From Bacteroidales bacterium UBA1736 (GTDB lineage: Bacteria; Bacteroidota; Bacteroidia; Bacteroidales; UBA932), in NCBI GenBank assembly GCA_002315825.1, contig DCIC01000053.1:7559-35634 (forward strand): a stretch of 28,076 bases of DNA. Reading direction: 5' to 3'. Under the pieces are notes generated by a model. The model worked only from the letters and a program-made list of their open reading frames with translations. It did no database searches and had not been told where the DNA came from. The position numbers and the translations under genes were made by a program. How positions within the stretch are numbered: the stretch's first letter is position 1; each line of letters starts with the position of its first letter. Shown here piece after piece: positions 1 through 7,882 of the stretch.

Positions 1-213
1 CAATTCTATTTTCAGGGAGGATTGAATCGTGAGTCTCTTCCGAAAGACGAAAGAGCTTATCTGGATAAACAATTAAGGATTATGAAGATTCTTTCGATTA
101 TTTTGATTCCTGCCCGCGAAACTCTTAAACATGCGGTTTATATGATGAGCCACGACAGCGATAATACATCGAAAGAGTCGATTGCTCCTCTGATAAATTA
201 CCTGAACGGCTAG
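1..213 (+). CDS. C-terminal end of an unidentified protein (partial, open at left edge)
   Basis: An open frame runs from the first base to a TAG stop at 211-213, so about 70 residues of the C-terminus are visible and the true start lies outside the window. A TTG at 22 could open a 63-residue ORF, but the frame stays open upstream of it, which favours a truncated longer gene. The tail is mixed charged and hydrophobic, with a hydrophobic stretch around LSIILIP and no recognisable motif or lipobox. I do not recognise the family. It converges with the lipoprotein gene ending at 322, with a perfect inverted repeat between them. Confidence 0.5.
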   Translation, partial: QFYFQGGLNRESLPKDERAYLDKQLRIMKILSIILIPARETLKHAVYMMSHDSDNTSKESIAPLINYLNG

Positions 214-270
214 GTCCTAAGAAGATTCCAAGTTTTGGGTTTTCCGGACGCCTTGGTTTCTACTGTCCAA

Positions 271-318
271 TAACTCATTGCTTCGCCATTGGCTTTTGCC
301 TGGCGAAGCAATGAGTTA
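271..318. terminator. Perfect 18-bp inverted repeat between convergent genes, probable bidirectional terminator
   Basis: Bases 271-288 are the exact reverse complement of 301-318, with a 12-base loop at 289-300. It sits between the stop of the + strand gene (213) and the stop of the - strand gene (322), where a two-way terminator is expected. There is no clear T-run on either side, so it is not a textbook intrinsic terminator; it may also protect 3' ends. Confidence 0.6.
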
Positions 319-321
319 ACT

Positions 322-1338
322 TTACTGGATGCTTTCTGCGGTAACGAGTGTCAATGGGGACATGATTGTCGGGACCTTGACTTTGTCGGTACCTACATAA
401 TCCTTGAGAACCGGTTTCTCTCCATTGATGCAAATGCTTGTAATCATTGCAGTGTTGTATGCCATTGATTTGAGGGACTTGTCAATGGTCATGCTGACTT
501 TGCCGTTTAAGATGTAGTCCTTAATCTGACTTGAGTTGTCCTGACCGGTAATGACAGGATATCTTTCGACAGTGCTGCAATGTTCCTCGATGGCTTGTAC
601 GGTTCCAATTGCGGTAAGGTCGATAGGGCTGAGGATAAGATCCGGATACGTGCCTGCAGGGTAATATTCATTGAGACGCTCAGTCATTTTTTTCTTGCTT
701 GATTCAATGGACCAGGAGTCAACCTGAGTGTCTTTATCTTCAGAAACTCCGCTCGGGACGATCAAATCACCTCTTACGATGAAAGGACGGAGAAGCTTCA
801 TCGCGCCCTCATAATAATATCTTGCATTGTCATCAGTAGCAGGACCGGAAATGATTTCAAGAGTCATAGGTTTCTTGTTGGAGGCTTTCATTGCCTGAAT
901 CAGAAACTGTGCCTGCATCTCACCCACTTTCTCGCGCTCAGATGTTGAGTAGCAGTCGACTGCGGAGTTGTCATAGATGAGTCTGTCATGGCATATGATG
1001 TTGAGTTCATTCCTTCCATCGATTACTCCTGATTTGTTGATTACGTTGTAGTCGATCGGGCAGATGATAAATGTCTTGATGCCCATCTTGAGGGCTTTTT
1101 CAATCTGCTCTACCTGCAGCTTTGCACCGTCTTCGGTTTCGGGAGCAACAAATTGCACGGCGGTGATATTGTTGACGGTCAATGCTTCAACCAGATAATT
1201 CATATCATCGGCCCATCTCTCAATTGTGGAACCGTCCGGGAGGAGAACGGCCACTTTCTTTTCATTTTCAATCTTGTTGCAAGCGAAAATACTTGTCAAA
1301 GCCAATAAGGCAAATACAACTCTGATAATTCTTTTCAT
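322..1338 (-). CDS. Sugar ABC-type substrate-binding lipoprotein (ChvE/RbsB-like, periplasmic-binding type I fold)
   Basis: 338 residues. The N-terminus is a lipoprotein signal (basic MKR start, hydrophobic core, Cys20), so the protein is predicted to be membrane-anchored. After it comes a VAVLLPDGS strand and alternating alpha/beta segments typical of periplasmic-binding fold type I. The C-terminal half holds a VITGQDNSS segment and a GKVSMTIDKS segment, which resemble the hinge and ligand-loop region of multiple-monosaccharide binders such as ChvE and XylF. That fold normally delivers a sugar to an ABC permease or a sensor kinase; no permease, ATPase or sensor lies nearby, so it may work with a distant partner. 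The start is the ATG at 1336-1338, with a TATCTTTG box about 28 bases upstream. Family call is fairly safe; the ligand is unknown. Confidence 0.8.
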   Translation of the reverse strand: MKRIIRVVFALLALTSIFACNKIENEKKVAVLLPDGSTIERWADDMNYLVEALTVNNITAVQFVAPETEDGAKLQVEQIEKALKMGIKTFIICPIDYNVINKSGVIDGRNELNIICHDRLIYDNSAVDCYSTSEREKVGEMQAQFLIQAMKASNKKPMTLEIISGPATDDNARYYYEGAMKLLRPFIVRGDLIVPSGVSEDKDTQVDSWSIESSKKKMTERLNEYYPAGTYPDLILSPIDLTAIGTVQAIEEHCSTVERYPVITGQDNSSQIKDYILNGKVSMTIDKSLKSMAYNTAMITSICINGEKPVLKDYVGTDKVKVPTIMSPLTLVTAESIQ

Positions 1339-1365
1339 TGATTTTTAGTGTTTATTTCTCGTTTG

Positions 1366-1373
1366 CAAAGATA
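1366..1373 (-). promoter_or_regulatory. Candidate Bacteroides-type -7 box (TATCTTTG)
   Basis: On the - strand this reads TATCTTTG, matching the Bacteroidales -7 consensus TAnnTTTG in all fixed positions. It lies about 28 bases upstream of the ATG of the sugar-binding lipoprotein. A TTG about 23 bases further upstream could serve as a loosely spaced -33 element. No experiment supports it. Confidence 0.45.
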
Positions 1374-1488
1374 TGAGTATTATTTCAATTGCATTACAAT
1401 TTCATAATCACAATATCCAGATATTATGCCGACATATCCGTAACAATAATCGTCAAGGGGCTCAAGCATAACAGCACCCGAGAATTGA

Positions 1489-1539
1489 GAATCGGCTGGC
1501 CGATTCATCCGTAGAGGCTAATAACCTCTGGGTTGTCCC
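1489..1539 (-). other. Three consecutive small hairpins downstream of the hydrolase gene
   Basis: In the gap between two - strand lipoprotein genes: GAATCGG/CCGATTC with a 4-base loop (1489-1506), AGAGG/CCTCT with a 7-base loop (1513-1529) and GGG/CCC with a 4-base loop (1530-1539). They follow the hydrolase stop (1573) in transcription direction. They could end or attenuate the upstream transcript, but no T-run follows. Confidence 0.35.
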
Positions 1540-1572
1540 GGCCAAAAAATTCAAAAAAAGAGGTATCAAAGA

Positions 1573-3036
1573 TTACATGAAAAGCGACATGATGTCTTCA
1601 GCAGAGAAGTCACTTTCAGCATTATAAGGGTGTTTGTGAGTTATTACGTCAACAATGAACTGAGTTGAAGATGCAGTGTGATCAAGACCTTTGACAGTGT
1701 ACAACTTCACAAGACGATTGCGGCCGTTGTTGCTCAAATTCTTCCAAATGTTGTAATTGACATCGTACAGGAGGAATTCGTCATCTTCGGAATGCGCGAA
1801 CTTTATGGCCGACTTAGGACTCCATCCGGAACAAATCACCTCATTATTATCAAGAGCGGAAAGCAGTTCCTTCATGGGCTCAGAATCCATTATAAAGTCT
1901 CCGTCTATAAAAGTATCACTATTTGCTGCCTCCTGAATGCCGGGAACATAGGATGATAAATAATAGAGAGAGCCAAGGTTGTCACGATAGACATCAAGAA
2001 CTGTCTTATCTTTAAAACTCAATTCTTCTTCCCAAATAGCCCGCATATCCTTGGAGAGATATTGCGAATAGGCATCATATGAATAGACACACTCAGAAAA
2101 ATAATCATCAAGGGTCGAAGTCTTGAAATACTTGTCTCCTTTCCAAGTGTAATACGCCCCGGCGACAGCTGTAATAAAACCGGTGGAAGCGGTGGGGTAT
2201 ATCGCGGACTCTTTGTTAACGGTGTTAAGATTGGTTATGAGAGATTTGACGGAGCAATTACCGGCGCCGACATAGGTGCTACGCAGATTGATTCTCTCCG
2301 CAAACTGCTTGTATTGAGAATCGTTTTCAAGCAGATAAGTGACAGCCAGAGCGGGACCTCCGCCGTTGCTGACGCCAACATTCTCTGTATAAAAGCCGGG
2401 CATCATCTCCACGCCGTCGAGGCTTTCAATGAACTCAAGAGCGGCGAGCTCACAGTCGATAGCCTGCTTGCCCTTGAGTAAAATTTCACAAGGTGTTGCA
2501 TATATGGCATCGGAGTCGGGTCCGCCCTGATAAAAGGGGAAGACAACCAGAACGTTGTAAATGGATCGGATGCTGCTGATAATATTATCGACCATAACTA
2601 CGTCATCCTTGGAAGTGTTGAACACGGTGTTGAAAAGTGTGACGCTGCTTAAATGTCTTGTAGGAATGAGCCCTGTTCTTTCGGTAATGAAAGAAACGTC
2701 GCCTGCAAGTACGATATCTCGAGGTTCACCATTTTGGATGGTCGACGAATTATATTTGATACGATAGGTTACAATGTCGAAATCGACTAGTTCCTTTCCA
2801 AGCAACTGGAAGCTGAGAAGGTTTTCAGACCCCATAAACTTGTTCGTCCATTCCTCTATAGCCTGATCGGCAGAGACAACGCTCACCTTCGTAGCGGAAA
2901 TGAGCTTGGCGTCTGTAACATCCTGCTCAAAAACCGGATTCACTGGTTCAATGGGGGCCACTTGAAGATCCCCTTTTGAGCAAGAATAAAAGAGTGCTAC
3001 AGAAAGGAATAGAATTGCGATATTATTTGTTTTCAT
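1573..3036 (-). CDS. Lipoprotein alpha/beta hydrolase (secretory-lipase-like)
   Basis: 487 residues with a lipoprotein signal ending at Cys19. The nucleophile elbow reads GVSNGGG with Ser223, a candidate acid is Asp418 or Asp419 in HSEDDEF, and the catalytic His is probably His453 in GLDHTAS, giving a Ser-Asp-His triad in the usual order. The layout (YQGG before the elbow, a large insert between elbow and acid) resembles fungal/bacterial secretory lipases or large carboxylic-ester hydrolases more than prolyl peptidases. It is predicted to act on the cell surface or in the periplasm on an ester substrate that cannot be named. Start is the ATG at 3034-3036, which gives an ideal signal. It is transcribed divergently from the gene at 3300. 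Confidence 0.7.
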   Translation of the reverse strand: MKTNNIAILFLSVALFYSCSKGDLQVAPIEPVNPVFEQDVTDAKLISATKVSVVSADQAIEEWTNKFMGSENLLSFQLLGKELVDFDIVTYRIKYNSSTIQNGEPRDIVLAGDVSFITERTGLIPTRHLSSVTLFNTVFNTSKDDVVMVDNIISSIRSIYNVLVVFPFYQGGPDSDAIYATPCEILLKGKQAIDCELAALEFIESLDGVEMMPGFYTENVGVSNGGGPALAVTYLLENDSQYKQFAERINLRSTYVGAGNCSVKSLITNLNTVNKESAIYPTASTGFITAVAGAYYTWKGDKYFKTSTLDDYFSECVYSYDAYSQYLSKDMRAIWEEELSFKDKTVLDVYRDNLGSLYYLSSYVPGIQEAANSDTFIDGDFIMDSEPMKELLSALDNNEVICSGWSPKSAIKFAHSEDDEFLLYDVNYNIWKNLSNNGRNRLVKLYTVKGLDHTASSTQFIVDVITHKHPYNAESDFSAEDIMSLFM

Positions 3037-3237
3037 TATGTTTTAATAAGTTTAAATTGTGCCAAACAATGCATTAATTCGTCATTAATATAGTAAAAAA
3101 TCAATTAATGGAGACATTACATGACGGATTTTCGAGGAAGAATATAAATCAGGGAAAACGGATATGATTTTTGCGTATGAAGTCTTACATTTATCATCTT
3201 GCGCTTCTGGTAAGGCGTTTATTTTCAAAAAAACTTG

Positions 3238-3245
3238 TATATTCG
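3238..3245 (+). promoter_or_regulatory. Weak candidate -7 box (TATATTCG) in the divergent promoter region
   Basis: The 263-base gap between the divergent genes starting at 3036 and 3300 is AT-rich and must hold both promoters. TATATTCG at 3238-3245 matches TAnnTTTG at all but one fixed position and lies 55 bases upstream of the ATG at 3300. No convincing box for the - strand gene was found and no other feature is visible in the gap. Confidence 0.25.
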
Positions 3246-3299
3246 TTGTGTGATAAGTAAAGCGGAATAAGATTTACTAAGTCTTGTAATATCAATCAA

Positions 3300-4403
3300 A
3301 TGAAAACAACATTCAGATCAATCATTATCATTTCCATTTTCGCGGTTCTGTCAGTTTCTTGTTCTACCAAACTTGACGTTAAAGACCTGACAGGCTTCTG
3401 GCAAGGTGAATGTGGCAGAGGCTTCCAGTTTACGGACAAAGGAACATACTTCTTTTACTTTATTGAAAACGGCACCTGGAAATGCTCCGGTGATTCGGAA
3501 AACAATTTTTCCGTCAAAGGGAACGAAATATGTTGCGAATGGACAGAAAATGGAGAGACGAAAGCCATATGCTATTTTGTCGATTCCTTTACGGAGCAGG
3601 AAATGAAGCTGCATTCCGAGTCTGGAGATATCAGCGATGGCAAGTATATCAAGGTATCCGAGCCAATCCAAATCGATGTCGAAGAAAGGAAGTCCGCTTT
3701 GGCCAGTTCGGTCCTAGCACAGATTGATTCACTTTATCTCTTATATCAGAAAGCTCTGAGCCAATCGTTTGACATCTCTGAATTCGGATTGACCGAAACG
3801 GAGAAATTGGTCAAGCCGGAGTACCTCCTCAAGCTGTCGGTATCAAACGATTTTGTAACCAGGTCGCAGAAAATCAATGCTATGGCAATATATGTCATGG
3901 AAAGTAGCATTAAACAGATTTATGATATGCCTCTGGAGGATACGAAGCAGACTATTGCCAAACTTGCTGCAGAACTCGATCATGCGGATGATATCGAGTA
4001 CTTGTGGAGCGATGCCACAGTATCGGAAAAACTTGAAAGAGAATATGAAGTTTGCAAGGAACGCGGAGACCTGGCTTATTTCTGGCAATTCCAATATGCA
4101 TTCTTTGTAGAAACAAAATACCTTCTTGCTCAAAATCCAGAGTTGTTCTTTAGTAAGATTTCGGATGAACAATATCAAGCTTTCCATGAAAGCGTAGTAA
4201 GGAGAATAGATGTGATTATGGAGCTTGCAAAATATGATGACGAAGTGGCAATACTCAAGTCTTTTATCGATCAGAATAAGAATAATGTCTGGCAAGCAAA
4301 TAGTGATTATCAATCAACATTAGGAACAAAAGACTTGAGGATAAAGCATTATATTGATAACAAGGACAATATCATTGCTCGCCGCAACGCCATTCTATTT
4401 TGA
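3300..4403 (+). CDS. Lipoprotein of unknown function with lipocalin-like N-terminal domain and helical C-terminal part
   Basis: 367 residues. The lipoprotein signal ends at Cys21. Residues from about 28 to 120 form short alternating strands (LTGFWQGE, FTDKGTYFF, NGTWKCSG) of the kind seen in small lipocalin-like domains of Bacteroidetes lipoproteins, with several Cys residues. From about 130 to the end the protein is charged and probably helical, with no signature motif. I do not recognise the family. A DUF3089-type hydrolase gene follows 56 bases downstream on the same strand, so the two may be co-transcribed. The start is the ATG at 3300, directly before the signal peptide. Confidence 0.7.
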   Translation: MKTTFRSIIIISIFAVLSVSCSTKLDVKDLTGFWQGECGRGFQFTDKGTYFFYFIENGTWKCSGDSENNFSVKGNEICCEWTENGETKAICYFVDSFTEQEMKLHSESGDISDGKYIKVSEPIQIDVEERKSALASSVLAQIDSLYLLYQKALSQSFDISEFGLTETEKLVKPEYLLKLSVSNDFVTRSQKINAMAIYVMESSIKQIYDMPLEDTKQTIAKLAAELDHADDIEYLWSDATVSEKLEREYEVCKERGDLAYFWQFQYAFFVETKYLLAQNPELFFSKISDEQYQAFHESVVRRIDVIMELAKYDDEVAILKSFIDQNKNNVWQANSDYQSTLGTKDLRIKHYIDNKDNIIARRNAILF

Positions 4404-4459
4404 CCCCAAGGCTCTCCTGTTTAATTTGTATATTTGAAGAGGTAAAAATTAAAACGAGT

Positions 4460-5410
4460 ATGAATAATAAGTTTAGCTTTTTGTTGATAGTTAGTCTGTT
4501 ATGTTTGGCATCCTGTAAAATGAACACAGCAAATGACTCCATATTTGCAGACAGTTCCATGTGGTGTTGTCTGCCGTCTGAAACTGATGAGGCGGTAGAT
4601 GTGTTTTATATTGTGTCAACCAATATTATGCAGTCGTTCAATCCTGATGGGACGGAGTCTTGTACGGCAGTGCTCAATGATGAAGAAAAGGCGCTTCTCT
4701 CCAAGGAAATTAACTATATTCACGAGAGTATGTTCCCTGCGGGCGTCAATTTCTTTTCACCCTATTACCATCAGATGACAATGTCTGCCCAGTCAAAGGA
4801 AAATGTTTCCCGGGAGGAAAAAGTTGAGATGGCAAAAAAAACCTCTCAGGAAGTAATCGAGGCATTTAATTATTATCTTGAGAATTATAATCAGGGACGT
4901 CCTTTCATTATCGCCGGCTATAGCCAAGGTGCGTTGATGACAAGAATAGTTCTCTGCCAACTGACTGAGACCCAACGGCATCAGCTTGTTGCAGCCTATA
5001 TGATGGGATTTGGTCTGGATGCTGAAACTTTGAAAAATCCTAATGTTAAAGCAGCAGAAGGAGCTGATGATACAGGCGTTACCATTTCGTTTACGAGTGT
5101 TGCCAATCCTGAAGCCATTTATGATCCCTTGGTTCACAATGTGGCAGCGTGTATCAATCCTATAAGTTGGTCAACTGAATCAACTCCTGCAAGTATCGAT
5201 TTTGATGGTGAAACACTTACAGCGCAAGTGGATCCGGAAAATAAGGTCTTAATAGTGGATGGATTCCATTATGAGAATCACCAGACACAACAATGGTCAA
5301 TAAATCCCTGGAGCAAGGACAATTATCATAATTTTGAGATTTATTTCTATGCCCCTTCTATTCGTCAGAATGCTCTGGATAGAATAGACTCGTTCTTGAA
5401 ACAGAAATGA
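4460..5410 (+). CDS. DUF3089-like alpha/beta hydrolase lipoprotein
   Basis: 316 residues from the ATG at 4460. An upstream in-frame TTG at 4400 would add 20 residues that overlap the previous stop and hide the signal, so the ATG is preferred. A lipoprotein signal ends at Cys19. The elbow GYSQGA places the nucleophile at Ser155. The VDVFYIVST opening, the CINPISWS block and the C-terminal YHNFEIYFY block match the DUF3089 (PF11288) family of uncharacterised hydrolases; the catalytic His is either His270 or the His in the YHNF block. It is a second hydrolase only 2.4 kb from the unrelated one at 1573-3036, which suggests surface processing of ester substrates. It ends 10 bases before the convergent HypB gene, with no obvious terminator. 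Confidence 0.72.
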   Translation: MNNKFSFLLIVSLLCLASCKMNTANDSIFADSSMWCCLPSETDEAVDVFYIVSTNIMQSFNPDGTESCTAVLNDEEKALLSKEINYIHESMFPAGVNFFSPYYHQMTMSAQSKENVSREEKVEMAKKTSQEVIEAFNYYLENYNQGRPFIIAGYSQGALMTRIVLCQLTETQRHQLVAAYMMGFGLDAETLKNPNVKAAEGADDTGVTISFTSVANPEAIYDPLVHNVAACINPISWSTESTPASIDFDGETLTAQVDPENKVLIVDGFHYENHQTQQWSINPWSKDNYHNFEIYFYAPSIRQNALDRIDSFLKQK

Positions 5411-5420
5411 GACTGACGCT

Positions 5421-6095
5421 TTATTGCGCTTTCCAATTGTTGACTTCCGCTATGAGATAGTCAACGAATTCGGGGATGCCTTCTCCGGTTTTCGCACAGA
5501 TAAGTATGACGCGGGCATCGGGGTTACGCAGGAGGATGTTTTTCTTGCACTCCTCGATGTCAAAATCGAAATACGGCGCTACATCGATCTTGTTGATCAG
5601 GACCAAGTCGCAGATTGAGAACATCAAAGGATATTTCAAAGGCTTGTCGTGACCTTCGGGAACGCTTAGTATCATAACATTACGGCAACTGCCGGTGTCA
5701 AATTCGGCGGGGCACACAAGATTCCCCACATTTTCAAGAATGGCAAGGTCCAACTTGTCAAGCGGGAGACTTTCGAGTCCCTGGCGGGTCATCTCTGCAT
5801 CCAGATGGCACATCCCTCCGGTGTGTAGCTGAACGGACTCAATCCCTGTGGCTGCTTTGATCTTCTTTGCATCAACGTCACTGTCGATGTCGGCCTCCAT
5901 TACAGCGACACGAAGTCTGTCCTTCAAAAGATTGATAGTCTGGATCAAAGTTGTAGTCTTTCCGCTTCCGGGGGATGACATCAGATTCAGAAGGAACACT
6001 CCTCTGCGTTTGAGCTCTTCGCGCAGGTTGTTGGCATCTTTGTCATTATCCTCGAAGATGCTTTTTTTTATTTCAATGATTTTTACGTCGTTCAT
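5421..6095 (-). CDS. hypB: HypB-type nickel-insertion GTPase
   Basis: 224 residues. HypB is a GTPase that, with HypA, delivers nickel during [NiFe]-hydrogenase maturation. Visible motifs: P-loop SSPGSGKTT (40-48), GMCHLDA with the metal-binding Cys96-His97 pair, ENVGNLVCPAEFDTG (121-135) with Cys128, and NKIDVAPYFDFD (168-179) for guanine recognition. The His-rich N-terminal extension of some HypB proteins and the N-terminal CXXCGC metal site of E. coli HypB are absent, giving a compact form. It is the last gene of the - strand run, 13 bases after the S24/S26 peptidase. No hypA, hypC-F or hydrogenase gene is in the window, so the link to hydrogenase rests on the family alone. Confidence 0.92.
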   Translation of the reverse strand: MNDVKIIEIKKSIFEDNDKDANNLREELKRRGVFLLNLMSSPGSGKTTTLIQTINLLKDRLRVAVMEADIDSDVDAKKIKAATGIESVQLHTGGMCHLDAEMTRQGLESLPLDKLDLAILENVGNLVCPAEFDTGSCRNVMILSVPEGHDKPLKYPLMFSICDLVLINKIDVAPYFDFDIEECKKNILLRNPDARVILICAKTGEGIPEFVDYLIAEVNNWKAQ

Positions 6096-6108
6096 AACTC
6101 AATTTCTT

Positions 6109-6561
6109 TCAAAATATATGTTTGCGGAATTTTTTGCTGATGTACCTGATAACTCTTCTTGTGAAGTGATGTGCCCGTATCAGCGGGTTTATCGCTACCC
6201 AGATTCTTGCGTAGGTCCTGTATAGGTGGTTCGATGCGGGGACGAAGATCCCGTTTCGCCAGAAACCGGAGACGACGGCGACGATCTTATCTTCGGGAAT
6301 ATATTCCTTTGCCACGCAATTGTCGCCCCGGATGATGTATTCGCCCTGTCTGAATCCGAGCACGCGGTGTACGACATATTTGTCCTGCTTGAAATAGACA
6401 GCAACGTCATACCTTTTCAACGGTTTGACTGCAGGGATGAGCAGTACCGGATCCTTGCAGTGGCGCACCATAGGGTACATGCTGCTACCATTAAGGATGG
6501 TGACATACTGTCCTTCCAATCGAAGGGCTTCCTCGAAATTGCTATAGTTTATCAGGTCCAT
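6109..6561 (-). CDS. S24/S26 family serine peptidase-like protein (signal-peptidase fold)
   Basis: 150 residues. NGSSMYPM (24-31) carries the nucleophile, probably Ser27 directly before Met, as in the S-M-x-P motif of S24/S26 peptidases. KYVVHRVLGF (61-70) supplies His65-Arg66 where bacterial type I signal peptidases have Lys; a His at this place is the pattern of SipW/ER-type signal peptidases. The IIRGDN block (76-81) is also typical. I see no clear transmembrane segment, unlike export signal peptidases, so it may cut a cytosolic substrate. Its start overlaps the nucleotidyltransferase stop by 10 bases, which points to translational coupling. A role in maturing a peptide handled by the neighbouring PqqD protein is an inference. 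Confidence 0.78.
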   Translation of the reverse strand: MDLINYSNFEEALRLEGQYVTILNGSSMYPMVRHCKDPVLLIPAVKPLKRYDVAVYFKQDKYVVHRVLGFRQGEYIIRGDNCVAKEYIPEDKIVAVVSGFWRNGIFVPASNHLYRTYARIWVAINPLIRAHHFTRRVIRYISKKFRKHIF

Positions 6562-7613
6562 TTCTTCAGGATGCTAAATGATTTCCAGAATGAGTCCGGG
6601 AAAGGCTCGGAGTAAACTATTCGATGCATGACATACCTGATGCGGTAGCGCTTGTATTTTCTGTATATTTTGGTAATTGGATTCCACGCTGAGGAAGACG
6701 AAAGACAGGGGGTCAGGATTACTTGTAGTATCAAATCGGCAGTGTTCCTGAAATCTGTGCTCTTGCCCTCAATCATTCCGGTGTCAATACCGAGCAGAGA
6801 TCCGCATAAAGTACATAGTGAAAAGGCAGCATCTGCAATGCCCGCATCCTTCCATATCTTTACGATGCTTTCACGGTCAAGTTCATCATTGTACCGTTGG
6901 AAAAAAAGACCGAAGTCAAGAAGATGCCTGAGAGTGATTCCTGACCAGGCCAAATGTGACAGTGTGTGTATGGTCATATGTAAGGCTCCCATTTGGGGGC
7001 CGGGGAAAAGGATGCCCGGTACCCGGCTGTCTGTACGGCATTTGGTTTTGCTGAGCCTTGATATCTGTTCTTCAAAGATGGCGTTGGCTTTGTTGACATT
7101 CTCGCAGAAGTGGCGGTGGTTTTCGATGTTGATGCCATCGAAGGAAAAACTGCAATGCTTGTCGTTCTCCTCAACGATGCCGCTAATGAGTCCGGTATCT
7201 TCCAGTAGAGAGTTTACGCGCTCAAATTCTCCGAAGCAAAAAATATCAACGTCGGAGCATTCTCGAGCCTGGGGCACCGGATACAGCAAAGCGAGTCCCA
7301 ATCCCTTCAATATCATCGTACGTATGCCGTGATCCTCGAGGAATTGAGAGATGTGGGTCAATCCCATCAATTGGGCGTCAAATCTGGCCAGATGGTAATC
7401 GACATCAGACTTCCATCCGGCCTTGATTTTTTCCGGCATATTATTCCCGAGACGGGAAAGTTCACTATATGCCAATACGGATAGAAACTGTGCAGTGGAA
7501 AGACAGTAAAGCTGCTTCCATTGCCTTGTGGAGAGTAGAATGGGGCCATCCATCGGCTCTCTTGCGACAGCCGATCTGATTAATGAAATAAACAGCTGTT
7601 GGATTCCATTCAT
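6552..7613 (-). CDS. Nucleotidyltransferase family protein (NTP_transf_5-like, PF14907 type)
   Basis: 353 residues. The LKGLGLALLYP segment (102-112) followed by RECSDVDIFCFG (117-128) is the signature of this family, with Asp121 and Asp123 as the likely metal-binding pair of a polymerase-beta fold. The rest, including IHTLSHLAWSG and RHLLDFG, is typical of the family's helical C-terminal half. Members occur in polysaccharide loci and in some lasso-peptide clusters together with an HPr-kinase-like protein, where their reaction is poorly known. The gene starts 2 bases after the PqqD stop and overlaps the peptidase gene by 10 bases, so it belongs firmly to this operon. The nucleotide and the acceptor cannot be read from the sequence. 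Confidence 0.82.
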   Translation of the reverse strand: MNGIQQLFISLIRSAVAREPMDGPILLSTRQWKQLYCLSTAQFLSVLAYSELSRLGNNMPEKIKAGWKSDVDYHLARFDAQLMGLTHISQFLEDHGIRTMILKGLGLALLYPVPQARECSDVDIFCFGEFERVNSLLEDTGLISGIVEENDKHCSFSFDGINIENHRHFCENVNKANAIFEEQISRLSKTKCRTDSRVPGILFPGPQMGALHMTIHTLSHLAWSGITLRHLLDFGLFFQRYNDELDRESIVKIWKDAGIADAAFSLCTLCGSLLGIDTGMIEGKSTDFRNTADLILQVILTPCLSSSSAWNPITKIYRKYKRYRIRYVMHRIVYSEPFPDSFWKSFSILKKWT

Positions 7614-7615
7614 CG

Positions 7616-7882
7616 CTACTCTTCGAATACGTCAGCTTCCCGCATGTTTCCGATTGTTGTATCTACATCCATTGACGCTGTCTGTTCATCCACGCCGTAT
7701 GTCTGAATGTATCTTGTGATGATATCCTCTCGCGAGAGACCTTTGTCAATCCAACGCCATATGTCAGCGCTTGTCTCGTTGAGCTTGATCATCCCATTGA
7801 AAGAGGAGGCAAGATCTCCGGTAGCAACGACAATCGTGTATCCGAGTGTTGGGCGCAGAACAAATCCATTCTTGATCTTCAT
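7616..7882 (-). CDS. PqqD-like peptide-binding protein (RiPP recognition element)
   Basis: 88 residues, the usual length of stand-alone PqqD proteins. The pattern is clear: MKIKNGFVLRPTLGY opening, GDLASSFNGMIKLNETSA core, W-R-W-I helix and a C-terminal winged-helix with alternating acidic residues. PqqD-fold proteins bind the leader of a ribosomal precursor peptide and present it to modifying enzymes. The ATG overlaps the kinase stop (ATGA, 4 bases) and the nucleotidyltransferase follows after 2 bases, so these three are probably made together. No candidate precursor peptide was found beside it. The family call is strong; the peptide partner is unknown. Confidence 0.88.
   Translation of the reverse strand: MKIKNGFVLRPTLGYTIVVATGDLASSFNGMIKLNETSADIWRWIDKGLSREDIITRYIQTYGVDEQTASMDVDTTIGNMREADVFEE

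Noticed and set aside
1366..1560. Possible riboswitch or small RNA in the gap before the sugar-binding lipoprotein
   Set aside because: Only small hairpins are visible; no known riboswitch core could be matched.
1678..1956. 92-residue + strand ORF inside the hydrolase gene
   Set aside because: It lies antisense inside a gene with clear catalytic motifs and shows no family pattern.
3843..4313. 156-residue - strand ORF inside the unknown lipoprotein gene
   Set aside because: The + strand gene has a proper signal peptide and codon use; the antisense product is not supported.
6652..7332. 226-residue + strand ORF opposite the nucleotidyltransferase
   Set aside because: The - strand frame carries the LKG and DVDIF motifs; the + strand product is low-complexity and Ser-rich, an antisense shadow.
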